Shown here piece after piece: positions 52,186-60,177 of a DNA stretch of 64,000 nucleotides. The position numbers and the translations under genes are program-made. Source of the DNA: Anaerohalosphaeraceae bacterium. GTDB taxonomy: Bacteria > Planctomycetota > Phycisphaerae > Sedimentisphaerales > Anaerohalosphaeraceae. Numbering within the stretch: the first letter of the stretch is position 1; each line of letters begins with the position of its first letter. The stretch covers positions 1-64,000 of the forward strand of contig DAOSUR010000002.1 in NCBI GenBank assembly GCA_035378985.1, written 5' to 3'. The notes beneath the pieces are model-generated. The model had not been told where the DNA came from. It saw only the letters and a program-made list of their open reading frames with translations, and made no database searches.

Positions 52186-53919
52186 ATGGCCAGAATGATG
52201 GAACTCGGTACGGAAAAACGTCTTCAACTCGGCCAGCTTCTGGTGCAGCGGGGGATTGTCACGCCCCAGCAGATTGAACAGGCTCTTCAGCAGCAGGCCC
52301 GCAGCGGTCACAGCCGCCTGCTGGGGGAACTGCTGGTGGAGATGAACTTCTGCTCCGAGAATCAAATCGCCTCCGCTCTGGCTGAAACCTATGGGCTTCC
52401 GTATGCCCAGATTACCCCCAAGCTGTGTGATCCGGCGGTGGTGGAGATTCTGCCGCGTGACTTTATTGAAGAGCACTCTGTGCTGCCGCTTTTTAAGGTC
52501 TTTGACACGCTGACCGTAGCAGTCAGCGAGCCGGCGAACGTCTTTCTCATCGAGGAAATCGAACGGCTCAGCAAGTGCCGCGTTCAGGTGGTTTGTGCCA
52601 CCGTCAAAGATATTCAGGCCACGCTTCAGACTTATATGCCTGCGGCCAATGTTTTTGTCATTGATGAGATCATCGATGATGCGGCCCTGCAGGATTTTTC
52701 GATGATTGAGCACCTTCCGGAGGACATTACCAATCTGGAAGAGATTGCCGGCCAATCGCCGGTTGTCAAGCTGGTTAACTATCTGATTTGCAGTGCTGTA
52801 CACGAAAATGCCAGCGATATTCATATCGAACCGGACGAAAAGAAGGTTCGCGTTCGCTATCGGGTGGACGGTCTGCTGTATGAAAAGATGCGTCCGCCGT
52901 ATCAGATGCATGCGGCGATCGTCTCCCGCATCAAGATTATGGCCGAGCTGGACATTGCCCAGCGCCGGCTTCCGCAGGACGGCAGTATTCACGTCCTGAT
53001 GCAGGGCCGGCCTATCGACCTGCGTGTGTCCGTGATGCCGGGTACATATGGGGAAAAAGTTGTCATCCGAATTATCGACACTCGGAAAATCCTGACCAAT
53101 CTTGAATCGCTCGGATTTAGTTATGAGAATCTGAAGGCCTTCAAGAAAATTATCCGAATGCCCAACGGGATTGTCCTGGTGACCGGACCGACCGGTTCCG
53201 GGAAGAATACCACACTTTACGCGGCTTTGTCGGAATTGAACAGCGAACAAGTGAACATCTGTACGGTAGAGGACCCTGTGGAGTGCAATATCCACGGCGT
53301 CAATCAGTTTCAGGTGAATGAATTATCCAAGTTCACCTTTGCCAGTGCTCTGCGGTCGCTGCTGCGTCAGGACCCGGATATTATCATGGTCGGCGAAATT
53401 CGGGATGAAGAAACCGCCAACATAGCCGTTCAGGCGGCCCTGACGGGGCATTTGGTTTTGTCAACGCTTCACACAAATGACGCCCCGGGTGCTGTCACGC
53501 GTCTTCTGGACCTGGGTGTAGCGCCGTATCTGGTCAGTGCTTCGCTGATTGGGGTGCTGGCGCAGCGTCTTGTCCGGAAAATCTGCCCCACCTGCAAAGA
53601 CCAGTACACCCCCTCGGCGGGCATACGGCGGGCGGTGGAAAAATGGGTCGGTTCCCTGCCGACGTTTTACCGGGGTATCGGATGCAAGAAATGCCGAAAT
53701 ACCGGCTACATCGGACGAATCGCCATCCATGAATTGTTTATCCCGAATGACCAGATTCTGGAGATGATTACGCAGGGGGCGACGCTCAAGCAGCTGCGGG
53801 CGGCCGCTATTCAGAACGGAATGAAGCCGCTGCATCTGGATGGAATCGAGAAGGTGGCGGCCGGCATTACGACTATTGATGAAGTCCTGCGTGTGGCCAA
53901 CGTGACAATGGAGGATTAA
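52186..53919 (+). CDS. GspE/PilB-family secretion ATPase with MshEN domain
   Basis: 577 residues. N-terminal MshEN-type segment (KRLQLGQLLVQRGIVTPQQIEQAL) and a second similar half (RLLGELLVEMNFCSENQIASAL); this domain binds c-di-GMP in MshE-type ATPases. The ATPase core has SPVVKLVNYLI, HIEP, Asp/Walker B boxes (GEIRDEETANIAVQAALTGHLVLSTLHTND) and a CxxC...CxxC zinc motif near 467-510 (CPTC, CKKC). The Walker A reads GPTGSGKNTT, with Asn341 where Ser or Thr is expected. Starts six bases after the STAS gene. It powers fibre assembly. Confidence 0.95.
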   Translation: MARMMELGTEKRLQLGQLLVQRGIVTPQQIEQALQQQARSGHSRLLGELLVEMNFCSENQIASALAETYGLPYAQITPKLCDPAVVEILPRDFIEEHSVLPLFKVFDTLTVAVSEPANVFLIEEIERLSKCRVQVVCATVKDIQATLQTYMPAANVFVIDEIIDDAALQDFSMIEHLPEDITNLEEIAGQSPVVKLVNYLICSAVHENASDIHIEPDEKKVRVRYRVDGLLYEKMRPPYQMHAAIVSRIKIMAELDIAQRRLPQDGSIHVLMQGRPIDLRVSVMPGTYGEKVVIRIIDTRKILTNLESLGFSYENLKAFKKIIRMPNGIVLVTGPTGSGKNTTLYAALSELNSEQVNICTVEDPVECNIHGVNQFQVNELSKFTFASALRSLLRQDPDIIMVGEIRDEETANIAVQAALTGHLVLSTLHTNDAPGAVTRLLDLGVAPYLVSASLIGVLAQRLVRKICPTCKDQYTPSAGIRRAVEKWVGSLPTFYRGIGCKKCRNTGYIGRIAIHELFIPNDQILEMITQGATLKQLRAAAIQNGMKPLHLDGIEKVAAGITTIDEVLRVANVTMED

Positions 53920-53920
53920 G

Positions 53921-55087
53921 ATGTCGACGGCTGTTCAGAATTCTGCTGTCCGAACGTCTTCGAGGACGTATCCGAACGGCCGAAAACCCTCTCGTTCGGA
54001 ATCGTCTTCCTCCAATCCGGCCTTGTCGGGAGCAAGGGTCAAACAGACCGATTTGATTCTGTTTACCACTCAATTGTCTGTGATGCTGGACAGCGGTGTG
54101 GTGCTCAGCGATGCCATCGAGGCGATTGCGGACCAGATGCGCCCCGGCGCATTTCGAGAGGTAACGCGTGATTTAGCGGAGCGTCTTAAGAACGGAGAAA
54201 GTTTTTCTGTGGCTTTGGGGGGTTATCCGAAGATTTTCAGCGCGATGTTTATCAGTATGGTCCGGGCTTCCGAAGTTTCCGGCAGGATGGCGGAGATGCT
54301 TCGGGTGCTCAGCGGCTATCTGACGGCGGATGCGGAGACAAAAAAACAGGTCAAAAGTGCGATGATTTATCCGATTGTGATGCTGCTGATGGCCGTGGCG
54401 GCTACCGGTTCATTGATGTTCTTTGTACTGCCAAGATTTACGCGCATTTATGAAGCGCGCGGCACGGCCCTGCCCAAACTGACCCAGATTCTGGTAGACT
54501 TTAGTGCTTTGCTCGGCAGTCCGCTCTTTTTGGCGTCAGCGGCCACGCTGCTGACGGTTGGAGGATTTGCTCTTTCGGCCTGGAAACAGACTCTCTCCGG
54601 ACGCAAAGCGCTGGACTGGATGAAAGTTCATCTTCCGATTTTCGGCGGAATGTATGTTGATACCGTTTTGACCCGTTCAATGCGAATTCTGGCGACAATG
54701 GTCAATACCGGTGTGAATCTCCTCGATGCCCTTGACGTGATGAAAAGTTCCTGCGGCAATTATTATTTTCAGTGTCTGTGGGAAACGGCGGACCGGAAAA
54801 TCCGCGACGGCTATCAGCTGTCGGATGCTCTGATGCTTTCGCCGTATAATGGGCTGATTGCCTCCGGGATTCTTCAGATGCTCCGAGCGGGGGAAAAATC
54901 CGGACAGCTCGGTCAGGTCTGCGACAAAATTTCCATTTTTCTTGAAAAGAAACTTCAAAACTCTATCCGAACAGCCACTTCGTTGATTGAACCGCTGATG
55001 ATTATCATTATGGGAGCGATCATCGGCACGCTGGCTATCGCCCTTTTGCTGCCGGTGTTCCGGATTTCCAGCGTCATTTCTCAGTAA
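53921..55087 (+). CDS. GspF/PilC-family inner-membrane platform protein
   Basis: 388 residues: Ser/Arg-rich cytoplasmic head of about 45 residues, two GspF repeats (DLILFTTQLSVMLDSGVVLSDAIEAIADQ and RSMRILATMVNTGVNLLDALDVMKSSC), and three membrane segments (about 145-168, 195-215 and 355-378) with the family C-terminus EPLMIIIMGAIIGTLAIALLLPVF. Starts one base after the ATPase stop. Last gene of the secretion operon. Confidence 0.95.
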   Translation: MSTAVQNSAVRTSSRTYPNGRKPSRSESSSSNPALSGARVKQTDLILFTTQLSVMLDSGVVLSDAIEAIADQMRPGAFREVTRDLAERLKNGESFSVALGGYPKIFSAMFISMVRASEVSGRMAEMLRVLSGYLTADAETKKQVKSAMIYPIVMLLMAVAATGSLMFFVLPRFTRIYEARGTALPKLTQILVDFSALLGSPLFLASAATLLTVGGFALSAWKQTLSGRKALDWMKVHLPIFGGMYVDTVLTRSMRILATMVNTGVNLLDALDVMKSSCGNYYFQCLWETADRKIRDGYQLSDALMLSPYNGLIASGILQMLRAGEKSGQLGQVCDKISIFLEKKLQNSIRTATSLIEPLMIIIMGAIIGTLAIALLLPVFRISSVISQ

Positions 55088-55201
55088 TTTCTCCGGCTTT
55101 CAGCTCCCAAATATTCCGGTTTTTTGTTGGAGTTTCCTGTATTCCTGAGTAAAATCTCCTGCGAAACTTTTATCAGCTTCGCAAAAGGGAGGAAAAAAAG
55201 G

Positions 55202-56140
55202 ATGCAGGTGCTGGAAGCTCAGCGGCTTCGAAAGGAGTTCGGCCCGTTAGCAGCGGTTCAGGATGTTTCGTTTACCATTGAACAGGGACAGGTGGTGGGG
55301 CTCATCGGCCCCAACGGTGCCGGAAAAACAACCCTGCTTCGGATGCTGGCTGCCTTGCTGCCGCCGACCGACGGAACCGCCGCAATAATGGGGATGGACC
55401 TTTGCCGTCATCCTCTCGAAATCCGCAGGCGAATCGGTTATCTTCCCGATTTCTTTAATCTCTATAACGATTTGACCCTTTGGGAGTGTCTGGATTTTAC
55501 CGCCCGCGCCTACAGCGTTCCGTCCGACCAAATCCCCCGGAGAATTGATACGGTGCTCGAATACGTAAATTTGACGGGAAAAAAACACGACCTATGCAGG
55601 CATCTTTCCCGCGGAATGGTTCAGCGGATGGGCCTGGCGGTTCTGATGGTGCACGAGCCTGACCTCTATCTTCTGGATGAGCCGGCCTCCGGTTTGGACC
55701 CGATTGCCCGCATCAATCTCCGGAATATCCTCAAACGGCTTGCTGACGAAAAGAAAACGATTCTGATTTCCTCTCATATTCTGCACGAATTGTCGGAGTT
55801 CTGCACTCATATTGCAATCATGGATCAGGGGCGAATCCGATATTTTGGTTCCGTTGAGCAGATTCGGGAATTGTGTATGCCGGTGCGAATCCTTCGGGTC
55901 AGGGTGCTGGGGGACCCGCAGAAAGTTCCTGCCGTCCTTCGTGAGTTCCCGAATGCGGCAGTCAAAGACATCTGCGACACGGTCATCCGCCTGTCTGTCA
56001 AAGGCGGTCTGGAGACGGCGGCACAGCTGAATGCGTTTCTGGTCGGACATGGTGTATCGGTTGCGGAGCTTACCGAAGAGAAAAAAGACCTGGAGGACTT
56101 GTTCTTGGCGATATCGGCAAAAGAGAATGTTTTTTCCTGA
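55202..56140 (+). CDS. ABC-2-type transporter ATP-binding protein
   Basis: 312 residues from ATG 55202 (GGGAGG upstream); the frame is open 26 codons higher. Walker A GPNGAGKTTLL near residue 40, signature LSRGMVQRMG (degenerate LSGGQ: Gly to Arg), Walker B LYLLDEPASGLD, H-loop SSHIL. The C-terminal 80 residues are the usual ABC-2 extension. It pairs with the permease 15 bases on; substrate unknown, perhaps a drug, lipid or polysaccharide. Confidence 0.93.
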   Translation: MQVLEAQRLRKEFGPLAAVQDVSFTIEQGQVVGLIGPNGAGKTTLLRMLAALLPPTDGTAAIMGMDLCRHPLEIRRRIGYLPDFFNLYNDLTLWECLDFTARAYSVPSDQIPRRIDTVLEYVNLTGKKHDLCRHLSRGMVQRMGLAVLMVHEPDLYLLDEPASGLDPIARINLRNILKRLADEKKTILISSHILHELSEFCTHIAIMDQGRIRYFGSVEQIRELCMPVRILRVRVLGDPQKVPAVLREFPNAAVKDICDTVIRLSVKGGLETAAQLNAFLVGHGVSVAELTEEKKDLEDLFLAISAKENVFS

Positions 56141-56155
56141 TAAAAGGAGGAGGGT

Positions 56156-57559
56156 ATGGCCAATCCGCTGATTCGACGGTATCAGTATTCACTGCTGCGT
56201 CCTGAACAGGGCTGGATTTACGGAGTTGTTTATGTGTCCCTGGTGGGATTGATTCTGATTGTCAACCTTCTGTTTTATGCCCGTCAGTCTGTTCTGATTC
56301 AGCAGGAGCCCTGGCAGCCGTTTCGGAGTCTGTTTTTCCAGTTTACGGTATTTCAGTGCCTCCTGCTTTGGGTCCTGGCCCCCTCCAACACAGGCGGTGT
56401 GATCCCGAACCTGATGCTGCAAAAGGCCTATGACTTCCTGCGTCTTCTGCCGCTGTCGGCGGTTCAGAAGATTGTTGGGATCGTTCTTGGACGCAATCTG
56501 CTTCTTTTGTCGGCGGCGGCCGCCAATTTTCTCTTTTTTGCGATGTTTGGTCTTCTGGGCCGGATTTCCTGGAGCATGCTTTTGCAAATTGCTCTGCTTT
56601 TGCTCTCCGTCGGACTCTTTCTATGTTTGCTGTCGCTGCTGCTTTCGCTGCGTTCCTCTCCCAAACGGGGCAATCCGTTCCTTCTGTTTTTGGTGTTGTT
56701 TTTTACCTTCGGCCTGCCGTTTTTTCCGGCTTTGATTTACAATACCCAAGAGGCGAGGGACGTTTCATTTTATTTTTGGCGGATTCCTCTGCTGATTGCC
56801 GTCAGCGGGGTGCTGCTGTACTTTTCGGTGTGGGCTTTTCTCGGAAACCGGCGGTGGTTTACCTATGAATATGAGTCTCTGTTTTCCTGGAAGGGAGCGA
56901 TGCTCTTTCAGCTGCTTTTTCTGCTCCTGCTGTTCGGGTTCTTTTATCCGTATCGACAGGCCGAGCAGCACGAAAAGATTTTTATCGGTTTCTGCATAGC
57001 CGGATTAGTACCGGTGGTGCTTCTGCCGACAGGGGCCTGCCGAACCTATGAAAAATATCTTGAATTGTCGCGAGGATTCCCAACCGAGAAGATGTCGGTT
57101 TTTGACCTGTTCCGCCGTTCCAATCCGGTATTGTCGGTGCTGATTTATCTGATTTGGCTGGGATTTTGCCTGGCGGCGTGCCGTCTGTTTGCCCTTTCAG
57201 CGGCCCCGTTTTTGCTTTTTGCCGGGGTCGTGTTTACGTTTTATCTGGTGTGGCTGGGACTGTTGGAATTGACGGTTGTGTTTTATAACACCCATTCGAA
57301 AATCATTTTATTGACAGGGTTTGTGATAGTGTTGTATCTGTTTCTGTCTTTTATCCTTTCGGGGCTCTTTGACTGGGACTATTTGTCTGTTTTCAGCCCG
57401 CTGGGCTATCTGGTGTATGTGTCTTCTCGGTATCCGGGGGAAATCCCTCTTCCGCCTGTTTTCCCGAATCTATTTTTGTGCACAGCTCCGATTATTCAGA
57501 TTTTCGGGCGTTACAAATGGATGATAGACACCCGAAAAGCGCTGGCCAAAGTTTCCTGA
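56156..57559 (+). CDS. ABC-2-type multispan permease
   Basis: 467 residues with about ten hydrophobic segments. N-terminal NPLIRRYQYSLLRPEQGWIYGVVYVSLVG and YDFLRLLPLSAVQKIVGIVLGRNLLLL resemble ABC-2 permease elements of poorly characterised exporters. Strong AAAGGAGGAGG ribosome binding site. The substrate is unknown. Converges on murG with a 13-base gap. Confidence 0.82.
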   Translation: MANPLIRRYQYSLLRPEQGWIYGVVYVSLVGLILIVNLLFYARQSVLIQQEPWQPFRSLFFQFTVFQCLLLWVLAPSNTGGVIPNLMLQKAYDFLRLLPLSAVQKIVGIVLGRNLLLLSAAAANFLFFAMFGLLGRISWSMLLQIALLLLSVGLFLCLLSLLLSLRSSPKRGNPFLLFLVLFFTFGLPFFPALIYNTQEARDVSFYFWRIPLLIAVSGVLLYFSVWAFLGNRRWFTYEYESLFSWKGAMLFQLLFLLLLFGFFYPYRQAEQHEKIFIGFCIAGLVPVVLLPTGACRTYEKYLELSRGFPTEKMSVFDLFRRSNPVLSVLIYLIWLGFCLAACRLFALSAAPFLLFAGVVFTFYLVWLGLLELTVVFYNTHSKIILLTGFVIVLYLFLSFILSGLFDWDYLSVFSPLGYLVYVSSRYPGEIPLPPVFPNLFLCTAPIIQIFGRYKWMIDTRKALAKVS

Positions 57560-57572
57560 TTCCCAACAGCTG

Positions 57573-58688
57573 TTATTCGAACAGACGGCGTACAATTTGC
57601 TCGGCGGCGTCCGTTCGTCCGAGTTTTTTGACGGCGGCCGCCATCCGGTCCAGTTTCTCCGGGCTGCTCATCAGGTCCGTGAGGGTCTGGGAAAGGACCT
57701 GTCGGGTCCTGGAGGGCTGCCGAATGTCGTCCTCGATAATGATTGCGCCGCCTGCGTCGGCCAGCGGTTTGGCATTCAGGAACTGGTGCCGGTCTTTGTG
57801 ATACGGATAGGGCAGGCAGACGGCCGGCACACCCGCCGCCGCGTATTCCGCGATGCTGACGGCTCCGGCACGCCCTACAACCAGCGAAGAGGCCTTCAGC
57901 AGGGCGGGCATCTGGTGACAGTAGTCAATCGCCTGATAGAGAATGGTCGGATTGCCGGCCTGCGCACGCACCCATTGATAATGCGCCATGCCCGTCAGAT
58001 GAACGACCTGCCACTTTGCGGCGAATTGCTCCAAAGATGGAAGAATTTCCAGAACGGCCTGATTAATGCTTAACGAGCCGCTGGAGGCCCCCGTAATCAG
58101 CAAAATCTTTTTGTTCGGGTCTAAATCGTACGTTTTGTAGATGTCTTCTGAATGGGAAAAAAAGTCTTTCCGAAGCGGACAGCCGACAACTTCGACACGT
58201 TCAGAGAAACGTCCGAAGTAGGGACGAGTTTGTTCAAATTGGACGAAAATCCTCCGGGCATATCGGGCCATCAGCCGATTCGATTTGCCCGGAATACTGT
58301 CCACATTGATTAAAAAGACGGGGATCTTCAGAGACCGAGCCGCTGCCGCGGCCGGACCGCACACAAATCCGCCTGTACCGATGAGAATTGTGACGGATGT
58401 CTCCGGTCGAAGAATCTCTTTCACAAAATAATAACTTTTCAGAAACTGGGCCAGAAACCGAACGGCTTGAATCGGGGATTTAGACAATCCCACGGCGGGC
58501 AAAGGCAGGAAATCAAAACCGCTCGGTCCTAAAATTTTTGCATCTACCTCGCGGCTGCTGCACAAAAAGGTAATCTCGGTTTGCTGGAACTGTTCTCGAA
58601 TTTTTTCTGCGACGGCCAGCGCCGGATACAGATGCCCTCCAGTTCCTCCGCCGGCAAAAAAAATACGCTGAATCTGTCGGGAATTCAC
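57573..58688 (-). CDS. murG: UDP-N-acetylglucosamine--MurNAc-pentapeptide transferase MurG
   Basis: 371 residues from GTG 58688, chosen because it overlaps the ftsW stop (GTGA) and lies ten codons before RIFFAGGGTGGHLYPALAVAEKI; the longer frame runs inside ftsW. Other MurG marks: GTGGFVCGPAAAAA near residue 105, ITGASSGSLSINQAVLEI near 205, VVGRAGAVSIAEYAAAGVPAVCLPYP near 270. It makes lipid II at the inner face of the membrane, showing that this planctomycete makes peptidoglycan. No other mur gene is seen here. Confidence 0.95.
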   Translation of the reverse strand: MNSRQIQRIFFAGGGTGGHLYPALAVAEKIREQFQQTEITFLCSSREVDAKILGPSGFDFLPLPAVGLSKSPIQAVRFLAQFLKSYYFVKEILRPETSVTILIGTGGFVCGPAAAAARSLKIPVFLINVDSIPGKSNRLMARYARRIFVQFEQTRPYFGRFSERVEVVGCPLRKDFFSHSEDIYKTYDLDPNKKILLITGASSGSLSINQAVLEILPSLEQFAAKWQVVHLTGMAHYQWVRAQAGNPTILYQAIDYCHQMPALLKASSLVVGRAGAVSIAEYAAAGVPAVCLPYPYHKDRHQFLNAKPLADAGGAIIIEDDIRQPSRTRQVLSQTLTDLMSSPEKLDRMAAAVKKLGRTDAAEQIVRRLFE

Positions 58689-59902
58689 GGGTTCAAAAGC
58701 TCCTCGGATTCGGAAGATTGTCGGGCGATATTGAGCAGAATGCCTGTGGCGGCCGCCGTCAGCAGCAGACTGGTTCCGCCTGCACTCACAAACGGCAGCG
58801 GGATGCCTTTGGTCGGCAGTACGACCGTAACAACCCCAATGTTGATGGCGGCTTGAATACTGATTGAAAAAACAATTCCGGCAGATAAGAGTTTCCCGAA
58901 ACGGTCGGGGCATCGAAGAATAATTCGAATCCCAAATAGTAAAAATAAGGCAAACAATACCAGAATCCACATGGCCCCGATAAAGCCCATTTCCTCTGCA
59001 ATCACGGCAAAAATAAAGTCGGTTGTATCTTCCGGCAAATGACCGTATTTGAATACGCCGCGTCCCAGCCCGGCCCCCCAGAGTCCTCCTGCGCTGATGG
59101 CCTTCAGAGACTGCTGCGCCTGATAAGGCAGCCCCTGTTCATCAAACAGATAGGAGAAAAACCCTTTAATGCGATTGATGCGTGTCGGGGAAAGGAGTAC
59201 AGCCGTAAGGAAACCCGGTATGGCAATCACCAAGGGCGAAAGCATGTGCCACCAGACTGCTCCGCCTATCCACAATAATAGAAAAGTGATCAAAGCGATA
59301 AAGGCAGCCGTCCCGAAATCTTCAATGATGATCAGGACAATGGTCAGCCCAATCAGCAGACAAATGGGGAGAAAACGCCTCTTGAAATCTTGTATTTGAC
59401 TGCCGAATTTGTCCAAATAGGCCGCTGTGAATATTATCATGACCCATTTGGCTAATTCTGAAGGTTGGAAACTTAGATAAGCCGGCCCCGGTAATAGGTC
59501 CAGCCAGCGTTTGGATTGGTTTCGTTCCTGGCCAAAGATAAGAACTGCAACTAATAGAAGAAGACTAACAATCACCAGATAGAAGGAAGTTGATTTCCAC
59601 CAAGGTCGTTTGAGGTGAAACCAGTGGTAATCTACCCGTCTCATCAGCAGCAAAACTCCGACGGCTAAGGGGAAAAAGACAACCTGTTTGAACATCGGTG
59701 TTTCGTAAAAACGAGAACGTTCCAGACTATACCCTACGCTGGCACCCGCAGAATATACAAAGACTGTTCCGGTGGCCATCAAAAGGAGAACCACTATTTC
59801 AATGGCAAAATCCCCGACCGGAGAAGTCTGCGTTTCTTTCCGTTCATAAAACTTCTTTGTTGGACAATTCCTTTTCATTTTCTTTGGGGAAAAAATCACC
59901 AT
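58685..59902 (-). CDS. ftsW: FtsW/RodA/SpoVE-family peptidoglycan polymerase
   Basis: 405 residues with about ten membrane segments. SEDS markers: NQSKRWLDLLPGPAYLSFQPSELAKWVMI near residue 130, QAQQSLKAISAGGLWGAGLGRGVFKYGHLPEDTTDFIFAVIAEEMGFIG near 250, and PTKGIPLPFVSAGGTSLL near 370. The pairing with murG and the PEDTTDFIFAVIAEE segment fit FtsW (division). ATG at 59902 has no ribosome binding site; an ATG eight codons in (59878) is an alternative start. Translationally coupled to murG. Confidence 0.95.
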   Translation of the reverse strand: MVIFSPKKMKRNCPTKKFYERKETQTSPVGDFAIEIVVLLLMATGTVFVYSAGASVGYSLERSRFYETPMFKQVVFFPLAVGVLLLMRRVDYHWFHLKRPWWKSTSFYLVIVSLLLLVAVLIFGQERNQSKRWLDLLPGPAYLSFQPSELAKWVMIIFTAAYLDKFGSQIQDFKRRFLPICLLIGLTIVLIIIEDFGTAAFIALITFLLLWIGGAVWWHMLSPLVIAIPGFLTAVLLSPTRINRIKGFFSYLFDEQGLPYQAQQSLKAISAGGLWGAGLGRGVFKYGHLPEDTTDFIFAVIAEEMGFIGAMWILVLFALFLLFGIRIILRCPDRFGKLLSAGIVFSISIQAAINIGVVTVVLPTKGIPLPFVSAGGTSLLLTAAATGILLNIARQSSESEELLNP

Positions 59903-60177
59903 TTGTTATTTTTCGACTGCCCACTTGATTTCCGGTTAAAAAACTCTTCAGGAGAAGAAAATTTTTATCGGGAATTCAGGATATTGCAATACAGTTATGT
60001 CTTGTTCAAGCGTGAAATTGGTTAATTTGATGAATTTTTCTCAGTTTCTTTTGGGTGGCTGTAAAAAATTTGAGATTTTTTTCTACAGAAAATGAACGTT
60101 TTATTTTGGTTGTCTGTACGAAAGAAAAAGCGTAAACTCTAAAATACTCTAAAACCGCATAGGAAGGGAGCGCTAAT
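59903..60177. promoter_or_regulatory. Divergent promoter region between ftsW and the korAB genes
   Basis: 275 AT-rich bases. On the minus strand TTGCAA with TAAAAA 16 bases on (about 59967-59994) is a weak ftsW promoter candidate. On the plus strand the short direct repeat CTCTAAAATA-CTCTAAAAC at 60136-60154 precedes the korA-like start. Nothing else is seen. Confidence 0.25.

Noticed and set aside
58689..58970. 94-residue N-terminal extension of MurG
   Set aside because: It lies entirely inside ftsW in another frame and has no MurG similarity; GTG at 58688 with GTGA overlap is the natural start.
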